This document shows, in pieces, positions 27,468 to 36,582 of a DNA stretch of 64,000 nucleotides. The notes under the pieces were generated by a model. The model did not search any database and was not told the DNA's origin. It saw nothing but the letters and a program-made list of their open reading frames with translations. How positions within the stretch are numbered: position 1 is the first letter of the stretch; every line of letters starts with the position of its first letter. The stretch comes from JBALVT01 sp965262875 (lineage in GTDB: Bacteria > Pseudomonadota > Gammaproteobacteria > Pseudomonadales > Halieaceae): NCBI GenBank assembly GCA_965262875.1, contig OZ253569.1, positions 5,146,001 to 5,210,000 of the forward strand. Direction: 5' to 3'. Both the position numbers and the translations under genes were made by a program.

Positions 27468-29078
27468 ATGGAATTTAACATAGCGGATATGTTTGAGTCA
27501 GTCGTTGACGTCCGCGCTGACAAACCGGCGCTTGTGTGCGAGCAGCGTCGTTTAAGCTTCAGTGAGCTTGATCAGCGTGCTAACCGCTTGGCGCACTATT
27601 GGCAATCACAAGGGTTTGGTGAAGGCAGTCACATTGGCTTACAGCTGCGCAATGGCAGTGAGTACATTGAGGGCATGCTGGCCGCCTATAAGATTCGCGC
27701 AGTGCCCATTAACATTAATTTCAATTATGTCGAAAGCGAACTTGCCTATATTTACAATGATGCGGATTTGGTCGCCTTGGTGTCGCACCAACAGTTCTTG
27801 CCCAGGGTCGCAGAAGTTGAAGCCGAGATGCCAAAGCTCATCAACGTGCTCTACGTCGATGACAACTCAGACAATGAAGCCTCTTCGAACTATACGGCTT
27901 ACGAGCAAGCGCTGGCTGAATCATCGCCTGAGCGTGGTTTCGAAGATCGAAGTGAAGACGACTTATATATTGTCTACACAGGTGGCACAACTGGTATGCC
28001 CAAGGGAGTGATGTGGAGGCACGTTGACATCTTTTTCGCTGCAATGGGCGGGGGCGATCCGGACAGTTCCAAAGGACCGATTAAAAGACCAGAAGAATTG
28101 GCAGAAAGGCTTTCTGATATGGAGATGGCCGCGCTGCCAACGCCTCCTTTCATGCATGCTGCCGCTCAATGGTTGGCTATGAACACCTTATTTGCGGGTG
28201 GTAAATTAGTAATACCCGCAGACGGTGCATTTGATGCGGCAAAAATTCTGCAAGCGATCAGCGATGAGAAAGTTATTCTGATCGTGGTTGTTGGCGATGC
28301 GATGGCCGTGCCACTATGCGACGAGTTGGAGGCCAACCCCGAAAAATACGATACGTCTAGCTTGTTTGCGATTGCCTCGGGCGGCGCATTATTTTCGCCC
28401 TCTACAAAAAACCGCGTGCTGAGCTTGCTGCCTGGCCGAATGATTGTCGATGGTTTGGGCTCCTCTGAAACCGGTGCCATGGGTAATAAGATGAGCACCG
28501 AGAGTGGCGATTCGGATCAGCCGAAGTTTATGGTGAACGAGCACATGATTGTGCTGGACGACAATGACGAGGCCGTTGAAGCTGGCTCAGGTGTCATTGG
28601 ACGGTTAGCTAAAAAAGGTCATGTTCCCTTGGGCTATTACAAAGCACCGGAAAAATCAGCCGAGACCTTTGTCGAGATTAACGGTGAGCGTTGGGCCATT
28701 CCCGGTGATATGGCAACGGTAGAATCCGATGGCACTATTTTACTTCATGGGCGGGGTTCGACCAGCATCAATACAGGCGGCGAGAAAGTGTTTCCTGAAG
28801 AGGTTGAGTCGGCCCTACGTGCCCATCCGGATATACACGACACGGTGGTAGTCGGTGTGCCTGACGAGCGCTGGGGTCAGATAGTGGTTGCGCTGTATCA
28901 GAGTCGAAGTGGCGCAGCGCTCGATTTAGACACGGTGCGAGATTTTTGTCGCGGCACCATCGCCAGTTATAAGTCACCGCGCGCACTGGTGCAGGTGGAC
29001 CAAATCAAGCGCACGCCAGCCGCCAAAGCGGATTACGTGTGGGCCAAAGAACAGGCCATAGCGCAGCTAAGTACATGA
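27468..29078 (+). CDS. AMP-binding acyl-CoA synthetase
   Basis: 536-residue member of the ANL superfamily that activates a carboxylic acid to acyl-AMP and then acyl-CoA. The P-loop-like motif YTGGTTGMPKG is near residue 169, the GLGSSETG motif near 330, the ATP-ribose Asp in WAIPGDMATV near 410, and the hinge/Lys region GRGSTSINTGGEKVFPEEVE near 425, with a C-terminal KSPR. It would supply acyl-CoA to the two upstream acyltransferases. The stop overlaps the next start as ATGA. Confidence 0.93.
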   Translation: MEFNIADMFESVVDVRADKPALVCEQRRLSFSELDQRANRLAHYWQSQGFGEGSHIGLQLRNGSEYIEGMLAAYKIRAVPININFNYVESELAYIYNDADLVALVSHQQFLPRVAEVEAEMPKLINVLYVDDNSDNEASSNYTAYEQALAESSPERGFEDRSEDDLYIVYTGGTTGMPKGVMWRHVDIFFAAMGGGDPDSSKGPIKRPEELAERLSDMEMAALPTPPFMHAAAQWLAMNTLFAGGKLVIPADGAFDAAKILQAISDEKVILIVVVGDAMAVPLCDELEANPEKYDTSSLFAIASGGALFSPSTKNRVLSLLPGRMIVDGLGSSETGAMGNKMSTESGDSDQPKFMVNEHMIVLDDNDEAVEAGSGVIGRLAKKGHVPLGYYKAPEKSAETFVEINGERWAIPGDMATVESDGTILLHGRGSTSINTGGEKVFPEEVESALRAHPDIHDTVVVGVPDERWGQIVVALYQSRSGAALDLDTVRDFCRGTIASYKSPRALVQVDQIKRTPAAKADYVWAKEQAIAQLST

Positions 29079-30223
29079 GCCTAGGCGATAGTGCTCTGGT
29101 GGTGGACCTCGAAAGTCTCAACTTGGATGCCAGCCGCTTGGCGGAATTGGTCGAGCGTGCTCGTTCAGGTGTGGAAGATGGGCCTCTTCCTTCGGTACAA
29201 ATTGCCATAGCGAAAAACGGCCAGCTTGCTCTGTTTGAAACTTACGGTGAGGCCGACAATAGTAGTCGTTATATTACGTTTTCTTGTATTAAGCCTCTGG
29301 TGGCCTCTGCAATATGGCTGCTGATGGGCGAGGGAAAACTCGACGTCAAGCAACGAGTGGGTCACTACATCGAAGAATTTTCCGACAATGGTAAAGAGGT
29401 CATTACCGTTGAGCAGTTGTTGTGCCATACCGCTGGTTTTCCGCACGCACCAATGGGTCCGCCCGACTGGTCAAGTCGCAAGTCCAGATTGCGGAAAATG
29501 CAAACGTGGCGTTTGAACTGGGAGCCGGGTAGTCAGATGGAATACCATGCCACTTCGGCGCACTGGGTGCTAGCGGAGCTTATTGAGCGTGTGACCGAGA
29601 GTGATTATCGCTCTTACATTGGCGCCAGTATTGCCCAGCCGCTCGGACTCAAAAGCTTGCAGTTGGGAGCACTGCCTGAGCAACAATCGAATATTACGAC
29701 TTTGCGTTCTGTTGGAGAGCCGCCCAGTGCGCAAGAAATGGAGCTATTGTTTGGTGTCGCCATTACGTTGCCCGAAATGGCAGATGCATCATTGCTGCGT
29801 TTTAACGAAACGGAAACACGGGCACTGGGTGTGCCTGGAGCAGGGGGCATTGCGAATGCTGCTGATATCGCGATGTTTTACCAACAGTTGCTGCACAATA
29901 CATCGGGTCTTTGGGACGCCGCTATTTTAGCCGACGCGATTGGTCGTGTTAGAGCCAACGCCAAAGACCCACAGACAGGAGTTGCCGCAAATCGTGGCTT
30001 GGGCGTCGTGATAGCCGGTGATGACGGGCATAGCGCTCGCCGTGGCATGAGCAAATATGGGTCGGCGAAGTGTTTTGGTCACCAGGGCGTTGGTGGTCAG
30101 GTGGCATGGGCTGATCCGGTGAGTGGTCTGTCTTTTTGCCTGCTGACCAATGGCTTGGACGCCAACCCTATACGATCGGCACGCTTCGCAGCAGCGCTGA
30201 ACAATAGCGCCGCGAGATGTTAA
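29075..30223 (+). CDS. Beta-lactamase-fold serine hydrolase (EstB/class C type)
   Basis: From the ATG at 29075 the protein is 382 residues. The SxxK active site appears as SCIK in FSCIKPLVAS near residue 70, the second-motif tyrosine may be the Y of EYHATSAHW near 153, and FGHQGVGGQ near 332 takes the place of the KTG box. No signal peptide, so probably a cytoplasmic esterase or transacylase rather than a resistance beta-lactamase. I chose 29075 because it overlaps the acyl-CoA synthetase stop and upstream starts would extend into that gene. Confidence 0.85.
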   Translation: MSLGDSALVVDLESLNLDASRLAELVERARSGVEDGPLPSVQIAIAKNGQLALFETYGEADNSSRYITFSCIKPLVASAIWLLMGEGKLDVKQRVGHYIEEFSDNGKEVITVEQLLCHTAGFPHAPMGPPDWSSRKSRLRKMQTWRLNWEPGSQMEYHATSAHWVLAELIERVTESDYRSYIGASIAQPLGLKSLQLGALPEQQSNITTLRSVGEPPSAQEMELLFGVAITLPEMADASLLRFNETETRALGVPGAGGIANAADIAMFYQQLLHNTSGLWDAAILADAIGRVRANAKDPQTGVAANRGLGVVIAGDDGHSARRGMSKYGSAKCFGHQGVGGQVAWADPVSGLSFCLLTNGLDANPIRSARFAAALNNSAARC

Positions 30224-30271
30224 TGGACACTCAAACAATACTTGAAATTCGTAAAAAGCGGAGAAATACTT

Positions 30272-32080
30272 ATGCGTAATAAAATGACGAAAACTCTGAT
30301 GCTCACCTTTTTTGGTTTCAGTTTCCTGGTGGCTTGTAGCGACAAGCAAGAGTCTGCGGCCAGTAGCCCCCAAGCAGTCAATGCCAAGGAATCTATTGCG
30401 ACCAGCACACCGGCCAACAGGCCAAACTATGCACCGCGAAACCCTTATCTCGCAGACTCCGTCCTGCCTATTGGCCACATAAACTCAGCCCAATCCACGG
30501 GCCTTGATCACGCGGGACCTTCGGGACCCAGTGAAACCCTGTCGCGAGAAAACAAAGGCTTAACCTATACCCATATTGGGCCGGGACATTTCGGCGCTGC
30601 TATTTCGTCACCTTACGCCAATGGCAAGCGTGTTATCTGGAGTAACGGAGCCGAGCGGATTTCCAAACTCGATTACGACACACTCGATGTGATTAGCGAG
30701 TTCGCTCTGGAGGATTCGCCTATCTACAAGAGTAACGGCGGCTTGGTTAGCGCCGAACAGGCCGACAAAACCTTTAGAAGACTCGACTTTCTGCCTAAGA
30801 TGCGAAAGACCGGGATCGCTACCGTTCTGGCCACTATGCCATTGGCTAAGGAATATTATGGTGGTGGTCTCGCTGGCGTGTATTACCTGTTGAGTTCAGA
30901 CAACGTTCTTTATGTGGGCGGAAAAGACTCTATCCTCGCCTATGCGGATGCCGATCCTTCCGACCCGAATTCAACCATCGTCTTAAAAGGTGAATGGGCT
31001 AAGCCAGCTGAAGTGACCGGCGGGTTTAACTCCATGAATATGACCTATGATGGCTGGATAATTTCTATCACTGATGATGGTTGGGTCGTGCTGATTAACC
31101 GCGATTTCTCCGAGTATCACACCTTGCAGCTCACCGGAGCAGAAGTTGCCCCGGCTTGGAATAATCACATGCGCGATACGGGTCGGAGGCAGGGTGCTGC
31201 TACCTGGGTACGCAACGGGCCGGCCATCGACGAGAAGGGCAATATCTTCGTGCCATCTCTGCAGCACATGCACAAAATTGTCTGGGATGGGAGGAAGCTA
31301 TCGAAGGATACGCAAGATGGTGCCTGGGTTGAACCGTACAGCAATAAGGGTGATATCAGTGTCTCCTTCAGCGATATTATCGATCCTGGCACTGGCAAAG
31401 CCTTTGCCTTCGAAAACGTCAATGTCGGCTCTGGCGCAACGGCGAGCTTAATGGGTTTTGACGAAGAAGATCAGTTTGTGGTGATTACCGACGGCGACAA
31501 GCTGATGAACATGGTGCTGTTTTGGCGCAATGAAACCCCCGAAGGCTGGCAGCAACTTGAAAACGCGCCTAGCCGGCGTATGGCCGGAATGCTGCCAGCT
31601 AATATTGGTCAGGCCGAGGCGATCGAAGTTCAAACAGAGCAATCGGTTGTCGTAGGTGGCTACGGCGCTTTTGTGGTCAACAACGCTCCCGCGAACAAGC
31701 CGATTGAAAAAGCACCCGATGGTGCCTATGTGGGCCTGGCCGGTGCCCATCCCGACTTTACCCCGCACGGGATGCAAAAGTTCGAGTGGGACCCGAAAGC
31801 GCAAGCCCTGAAGGAAGCCTGGGTAAACACAGAAGTTTCTTCCGTTAACTCCGTACCCATTGTGGCTAACGGCTCCAATATGGTCTACACCGTAGGAGCC
31901 CGCGATGGCGATTGGACACTGGAAGCACTGGACTGGACGACGGGCCAATCGGCCTTCCATTTCGTCACCGGCTCGATTCGCTACAACACGCAGTTCTCCG
32001 GTGTGTTGATGGATCAGGAAGGGCGGATTATACATACCACTATTCATGGCATCGTACGGTACGAGCGATTACCCAAGTGA
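30272..32080 (+). CDS. Large secreted lipoprotein, probable beta-propeller, function unknown
   Basis: 602 residues starting MRNKMTKTLMLTFFGFSFLVACSD, a lipoprotein signal with lipobox LVAC. An upstream in-frame ATG at 30242 is less likely because a GGAG-type site lies just before 30272. The mature part has many short beta-strand patterns with turn motifs (YDGWIISITDDGWVVLINRDFS, NVLYVGGKDSILAYADADP), consistent with a PQQ-like or seven-bladed propeller. No catalytic motif recognised. It lies within the lipid cluster, so it may bind or modify an exported or imported lipid. That role is inferred. Confidence 0.7.
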   Translation: MRNKMTKTLMLTFFGFSFLVACSDKQESAASSPQAVNAKESIATSTPANRPNYAPRNPYLADSVLPIGHINSAQSTGLDHAGPSGPSETLSRENKGLTYTHIGPGHFGAAISSPYANGKRVIWSNGAERISKLDYDTLDVISEFALEDSPIYKSNGGLVSAEQADKTFRRLDFLPKMRKTGIATVLATMPLAKEYYGGGLAGVYYLLSSDNVLYVGGKDSILAYADADPSDPNSTIVLKGEWAKPAEVTGGFNSMNMTYDGWIISITDDGWVVLINRDFSEYHTLQLTGAEVAPAWNNHMRDTGRRQGAATWVRNGPAIDEKGNIFVPSLQHMHKIVWDGRKLSKDTQDGAWVEPYSNKGDISVSFSDIIDPGTGKAFAFENVNVGSGATASLMGFDEEDQFVVITDGDKLMNMVLFWRNETPEGWQQLENAPSRRMAGMLPANIGQAEAIEVQTEQSVVVGGYGAFVVNNAPANKPIEKAPDGAYVGLAGAHPDFTPHGMQKFEWDPKAQALKEAWVNTEVSSVNSVPIVANGSNMVYTVGARDGDWTLEALDWTTGQSAFHFVTGSIRYNTQFSGVLMDQEGRIIHTTIHGIVRYERLPK

Positions 32081-32149
32081 TGCCGTTGAGGCAAACCGCT
32101 GTTTGCGCCCTGGCGCTATCAGAGATAAACCACTGGGAAAGGAAAAATC

Positions 32150-32536
32150 ATGAATTACGTTAAGCCCTACTTAATTTTCAACTGCATTGTGTGGCTGCCT
32201 TGGGGGCTTATCTGTATTTTCGATACCAGCCAAATCAGCACTATCATTGGCGTGGCAAGTCACAACGCCACAGGAAACACCGATCTGCGAGTTATGTACG
32301 GCGGGTTCCAGTTCGCCGTTGGCTTAATGGCCTTGTACGCGCTTGTTGAGCCTCGCCGGTTTAGTGACTTTGTATATGCATTGGCTTTCCTGGGCAGTTG
32401 CATGGCGCTTAGTCGTGGCTACGGCCTAGTTATTGACGGCAGTGGCACGGTTTACACTTGGGGTGTGTTGGCATTTGAAGCCTTTGCGGGTATTACCGCC
32501 ATAGGGTGGCTTAGGTTTCAGTCTCGTCACCAATAA
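32150..32536 (+). CDS. DUF4345 family four-helix membrane protein
   Basis: 128 residues with about four hydrophobic helices. The motif DLRVMYGGFQFAVGLMAL near residue 44 is the recognisable DUF4345 signature. The family has no established function. An AGGA-like site precedes the start. It lies between two secreted-protein genes of the lipid cluster. Confidence 0.78.
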   Translation: MNYVKPYLIFNCIVWLPWGLICIFDTSQISTIIGVASHNATGNTDLRVMYGGFQFAVGLMALYALVEPRRFSDFVYALAFLGSCMALSRGYGLVIDGSGTVYTWGVLAFEAFAGITAIGWLRFQSRHQ

Positions 32537-32571
32537 AATATGTACCTTTCGACGAAACTTGGAGTAATGAT

Positions 32572-34542
32572 ATGAGAGCAGGGCAGACCTTACGGTCTTT
32601 GGCGAGCGTTCTATTTTTGTTACTCCCGTTCCCCCTGAATGCTGCGGGTGAATACCCTGTCGATGGGCCATTTGTGAGATCGGCACAGGCACCGATAGAC
32701 GAGGCATTTGAAAGTGTCACCAGCCGCCGTAATATTCAGGATGCCAGCGTTGATTGGCAAAAAAAAATGCCCGATGGTTTTCAAGCGAAGCGAAATTCTT
32801 CGTACCCCTGGGGAACTGCAAGCGACGGTGACAAGGAATTGTGGGTTGGCACCATTGCTCAAGGCTGGTGTGTTTGGCCTGTTCAGAATCTAAATTTTCC
32901 AATGTATCTCAGTACTTATCAAAGCGAGTTTACTGGCTGCTCGCCACAAGGCGTTATTTCAAGTCCACCGCTTATTTACGTCTTTGATCTAGAGAGCGGT
33001 ACACAAGAATTAATACACGAGGAAACACTGACCAGCGGCGGCGAGGAATATACTCAGGCAACACAGTCTCACGACGGGATGTCGGCCCTGTCCATTATGG
33101 GTTTACGAGCCGCTGGGCGTTATGGCGATCTGATATTTTTTGCCGGGCATCACCTGCACAGTGGAGGAGAGGGTTGGCTGCGTATTTTTGTGTTCAACGC
33201 TAAGAAGAGATCTTTCCTGGGTTATAGAGAGTTACGCGGCGATACAACCCGGCGGTTTACGACCATCACTGACAAAAACGGCGACTCAGGTTTCTACACT
33301 ATTATTGGTGCAGAAACGGGAATGACTCAGAATGGCGAGGGACCTACCACCATGCTGCGCTGGGTAGGGTCTGCTGAAGACCCCTTTGCCGGTGGTAACT
33401 ATTTTCAAACGGGTGATGGGAAAGGCGCAGGCTGGGATGTAGTGTCAACACCGGAACTGGACGGTAGCTTCGGTATGATTGGTGACTTCAAACAGTTCAC
33501 CCATACTGATGGCAGTGAGCGGCTGATTATGTCGTCCGCATCCCATCCTCATTTATATAACCGGGATTCGGGCAAACGCGACGTTTCCAAGCATGAATCC
33601 GTAATGCTTTTGTCAAACCCCATTCCTGTTGGTGGCTGGACTCGAGACACACTCATGGAGTTTGGGATTGTCTTTGGCATGGACCGCTATGATCCCGATG
33701 TAAAAGGACGTTGGGGTGCCAAGTGGGGAACCACAAATTTCCATAACGGATATATTTATTTCGGTACCTATCACCAGGGGACTAGCGCCGGTTTCTCCCA
33801 CTTCAAAGAAGCCGATCCAGATTTGTTTGACCAATTAACGGATACCGATGACGGACTGCGAAACTTCATGGCTAACCAGTGGCGAGCGTCTTCCATTTTC
33901 AGGATGAAGCTCGAAGACATAGACGCAATTGCACAGCAACAAAAAAATCCGGAACTACTCTACGGCTACAAAAGCTTTCGTGTAGCTAGTGAATCGGGTA
34001 GCTGGGAAACGGTAAGAAATAAACTTGATGTTGATCCGCTGTTCGGCGAGGCAGGCATGGGCCACCCGGGAAATATCTATTCCTGGACCTCTTTGAGTAA
34101 AGATGGACAGCTGTTCTGGGGCTTTTTTGATGCCTTTTCAGGCGCACACGATCTACTGTCTAAAGCGGATGCGAGTCGCCTACTACTGGTGCCGCCCGTG
34201 TACCTACCCATACCATTCTGGGAGCATTTTCGAGATAGCAGCCAAATGCGTGTACTTTACGATTGGGTCAAATCTGAAATGCAGAAAAACGGCTTAAGCG
34301 ATGATTTTGTACCAGGCGGTGACTTGGTGGTCTTTGAGGGCGCGGGTGAAGCCCGTGTGTTAACCAAGAAAGGATTTGGTAACCCTTGCGCAAATGGTGT
34401 TCGAAATGTGGAAGTGGTCAATGATCGAATTTTTTTCGCTACCTCTACGTGGTGCAATCTGTCGGATAGGGCGGGACTTGAGTTCTATGAGTATAGGCGA
34501 GAACTTGATGATAAAAAATTAGGCATGTCACCAAAGAACTAG
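32572..34542 (+). CDS. Secreted protein of unknown function, 656 residues
   Basis: An N-terminal signal peptide (SLASVLFLLLPFPLNAAG) is followed by a long soluble domain rich in aromatic residues and Gly/Asp turns, with blocks such as FIFFAGHHLHSGGEGWLRIF-like strands and GRWGAKWGTTNFHNGYIYFGT. The repeated strand-turn texture suggests a beta-propeller. Two or more cysteine pairs (ANGVRNVE region NPCANG, STWCNLS) could form disulfides in the periplasm. No enzyme motif seen. It is the last plus-strand gene of the cluster and faces the TetR gene. Confidence 0.68.
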   Translation: MRAGQTLRSLASVLFLLLPFPLNAAGEYPVDGPFVRSAQAPIDEAFESVTSRRNIQDASVDWQKKMPDGFQAKRNSSYPWGTASDGDKELWVGTIAQGWCVWPVQNLNFPMYLSTYQSEFTGCSPQGVISSPPLIYVFDLESGTQELIHEETLTSGGEEYTQATQSHDGMSALSIMGLRAAGRYGDLIFFAGHHLHSGGEGWLRIFVFNAKKRSFLGYRELRGDTTRRFTTITDKNGDSGFYTIIGAETGMTQNGEGPTTMLRWVGSAEDPFAGGNYFQTGDGKGAGWDVVSTPELDGSFGMIGDFKQFTHTDGSERLIMSSASHPHLYNRDSGKRDVSKHESVMLLSNPIPVGGWTRDTLMEFGIVFGMDRYDPDVKGRWGAKWGTTNFHNGYIYFGTYHQGTSAGFSHFKEADPDLFDQLTDTDDGLRNFMANQWRASSIFRMKLEDIDAIAQQQKNPELLYGYKSFRVASESGSWETVRNKLDVDPLFGEAGMGHPGNIYSWTSLSKDGQLFWGFFDAFSGAHDLLSKADASRLLLVPPVYLPIPFWEHFRDSSQMRVLYDWVKSEMQKNGLSDDFVPGGDLVVFEGAGEARVLTKKGFGNPCANGVRNVEVVNDRIFFATSTWCNLSDRAGLEFYEYRRELDDKKLGMSPKN

Positions 34543-34613
34543 CTCACTTACATTTGTCTCGCATAGCTAGCATGTTTGATAATGAAGTTGATTTATCGTT
34601 TGACCGCTTTAGT

Positions 34614-35249
34614 TTATTGCTGGTTTATCAGGGCGGGGACAAGGAAGTTGCGCAACGCATCGCGCAGGCTGAACTCGTTTTGTGCAAACGGAAATTGCGC
34701 TGTTTGTAAGGCCACCAGCGTAAAGGTGCTCCATTCAAGGTATTTTTCCAAGGTAATGCCTTCGCGCAGCATTCCTTTGCTTTTAGCTAATTCATAAGTC
34801 GATTTGGCGCTGCTCATACCCAGTTGAACAAAGGTATCGACCGATAAGTTCAGCTTCTTATACAGGTGATTGCTACTGTCAGTGAAAAGTAGTTTGAGCG
34901 CGGGTCGGCTGCGAAGCTGGCGCGTAAACCAGCACATGTCCTCAACAATTTGCACCGCCGGGTCTTCGTGTTCGAAACGCTGTGATTCGAAGTCGCTGAT
35001 CAGCTGTTCAAAGTCGCGTATCATCGCTTGATTTAGAACTGCATCTTGGTCTTTGAAGTAGCGATAAAATGTCGTACGCCCCACACCGGATTGAGTGATA
35101 ATCTCGCTGATAGTGGTGTCAGTGAGGCCTTTGGATTGATACAAAGCAACAGCCGAGTCCAAAATTTTGTTGCGCGTGTTCTGTGTGCGCTGTTGCTGGC
35201 GAGACTCTATTCCTGGCCGTATTGCCGTGTATTGAGCGTCTGCTGACAT
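34614..35249 (-). CDS. TetR family transcriptional regulator
   Basis: 211 residues with an N-terminal helix-turn-helix: TRNKILDSAVALYQSKGLTD, then TISEIITQSGVGRTTFYRYF, the classical TetR signature near residues 24-66. The C-terminal ligand-binding domain is not assignable to a subfamily. It is convergent with the plus-strand lipid cluster and is a natural candidate for its repressor. Its 5' flank shares a TAATTGTTCT sequence with the divergent promoter at 22.3-22.5 kb. Confidence 0.9.
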   Translation of the reverse strand: MSADAQYTAIRPGIESRQQQRTQNTRNKILDSAVALYQSKGLTDTTISEIITQSGVGRTTFYRYFKDQDAVLNQAMIRDFEQLISDFESQRFEHEDPAVQIVEDMCWFTRQLRSRPALKLLFTDSSNHLYKKLNLSVDTFVQLGMSSAKSTYELAKSKGMLREGITLEKYLEWSTFTLVALQTAQFPFAQNEFSLRDALRNFLVPALINQQ

Positions 35250-35679
35250 GGTTTACTCCAAATTCAAATCATATTCATTGTACCATTATAAGGGATTGAA
35301 TTGTAGTAATTGTTCTTTATATATGTATATGTGGAACACTTATAAAATATTTAGCTAGAATATAAGGTTTCACTAAAATATAGATCATATTTAACTAACT
35401 GTTCGGTTCTGCGTTGCGGGCGAGTCATGAACATGCCCACGATCGGCTCCTTGAATTCGCCGACCTGAATTTTAGCCAGCCGCACAGGCCACGCTTCTCG
35501 TTTTTCCGTTTCAAGTCCGATCGTGATTATCCAATCAGCGGTGGCTCCAGGTAGGGCAGCCGACTTTTGCCGCGAAAGATTTTATCTCGCACATCCGCAA
35601 AAAAGTAAGTTCGAGGTCTGGGGCGTCACCCCAGAGAGAGTGATCCGTATGATGTGGCCACCACAACAGGAGGGTAGTC
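35250..35679. other. AT-rich intergenic region containing gene debris
   Basis: 430 bases without an intact gene. The first 150 bases are AT-rich and probably hold the TetR promoter. The rest encodes two overlapping out-of-frame stretches on the minus strand, described separately. No RNA gene or insertion sequence end is seen. Confidence 0.5.
35351..35639 (-). pseudogene. Frameshifted remnant of an unidentified gene
   Basis: Two minus-strand stretches read as protein-like but in different frames. One opens upstream and ends at 35527 with KIFRGKSRLPYLEPPLIG. The other continues to a TAA at 35351 and includes ADWIITIGLETEKREAWPVR and GEFKEPIVGMFMTRP. Neither has a proper start and together they look like a decayed C-terminal half. 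I do not recognise the family. Confidence 0.35.
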
Positions 35680-35793
35680 ATGTCAGATTCGAAAAGTAGC
35701 GTAATCAACGAAGATATTTTTCTTTGTAATGAACGTCTTCAGGCGCTGTCGGCTGAAAAGTATGAGTCGCTTTGGGGTACCCTTCTACCCTAA
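35680..35793 (+). CDS. Possible small protein of 37 residues
   Basis: ATG at 35680 preceded by a strong CAGGAGGG ribosome binding site 6 bases upstream. The product begins MSDSKSSVINEDIFLCNERL and ends LWGTLLP. It could be a genuine small protein or the surviving 5' end of a truncated gene; the strong binding site argues that the start was once used. No family recognised. Confidence 0.4.
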   Translation: MSDSKSSVINEDIFLCNERLQALSAEKYESLWGTLLP

Positions 35794-35800
35794 ATGTATT

Positions 35801-35856
35801 CTTTACTAAATAGAAAATGTAAAGTAATATATCCTTACTTAATCCTATATGTAAAG
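35801..35856. promoter_or_regulatory. Inverted repeats upstream of the toxin-antitoxin pair
   Basis: CTTTAC at 35801-35806 pairs with GTAAAG at 35819-35824, and CTTAC near 35834 faces a second GTAAAG at 35851-35856. The sites lie within 70 bases of the antitoxin start, where the antitoxin (an AbrB-like DNA-binding protein) would be expected to autorepress. Seen by eye only. Confidence 0.45.
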
Positions 35857-35866
35857 AAGTGTGCTC

Positions 35867-36082
35867 ATGCCGAAAGTCAGTTCAAAAAGACAAATCACAC
35901 TGCCGGTGGAAGGTTGTGGCGAACTCGATATCCAACCGGGAGATGAAGTTGAGATATTCAGATATGAAAATCAGTTCAATATTGTAAAAAAGGAAATGGG
36001 AGCTGCTGCGGGTTTATTGAAGGGCAGCAAAATAAACAAGAAAGTATCCGAGCGTGAATCGCGAATGGGCAATTTTGAGTGA
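35867..36082 (+). CDS. AbrB/MazE-like antitoxin
   Basis: 71 residues with the swapped-hairpin AbrB motif: MPKVSSKRQITLPVEGCGEL then IQPGDEVEIFRYEN. A GTG two codons upstream (35861) is an alternative start. The C-terminal half is basic and probably wraps the toxin. The stop overlaps the PIN-domain gene by 4 bases (GTGA), so antitoxin and toxin are translationally coupled. Confidence 0.83.
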   Translation: MPKVSSKRQITLPVEGCGELDIQPGDEVEIFRYENQFNIVKKEMGAAAGLLKGSKINKKVSERESRMGNFE

Positions 36083-36507
36083 TTGCGGTTGATACCAATG
36101 TATTGCTTCGATATCTGCTTGCAGATGACGTAGGACAATTTCGAAAGGCCAAAAAGTTAATTGAATCCAATTTCCCAGTGTTGATTACAGATGTCGTCTT
36201 AGTTGAGGCAGTTTGGACCCTAATGGGCAAGCGCTTTGGATTTGATAAGGCACAGATTTGCGTCGTCATCCGAACATTGGTGGGAGACCTAGGTTTTGCG
36301 TTTGAGGATTCGCAAACAGTCTGGTCTGCGTTGAACGATTACGAAACCTCTAAAACGATTCGAGGCAAGCAATTGGATTATGCCGACGCGCTCATTGGTC
36401 GAAAAGCCGGGACCGTCGTAAGACAGAAAACTGGAGCATTTGACGGTTTCTTCAGTTTTGACAAGGCGGTCGCGCAGTTAGCCGGTGCCAAAGCCGCACC
36501 AGCATAG
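36079..36507 (+). CDS. PIN-domain toxin (VapC-type ribonuclease)
   Basis: 142-residue PIN-domain protein starting at a GTG (VIAVDTNVLLRYLLADD). Acidic active-site residues are the Asp in VDTNVLLR, the Glu in LVEAVWTLMG near residue 43 and the Asp in YADALIGRKAG near residue 100. The family cleaves specific RNAs when released from its antitoxin. Pairing with an AbrB-type rather than Phd- or RHH-type antitoxin is common for VapBC-like pairs. Confidence 0.85.
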   Translation: MIAVDTNVLLRYLLADDVGQFRKAKKLIESNFPVLITDVVLVEAVWTLMGKRFGFDKAQICVVIRTLVGDLGFAFEDSQTVWSALNDYETSKTIRGKQLDYADALIGRKAGTVVRQKTGAFDGFFSFDKAVAQLAGAKAAPA

Positions 36508-36582
36508 ATACCTTTCTCACTCATGTACTTTGTTTAACATAATGCACATGCCCAAATTTGGAGGGGTTCCAGAAAGAATTTG

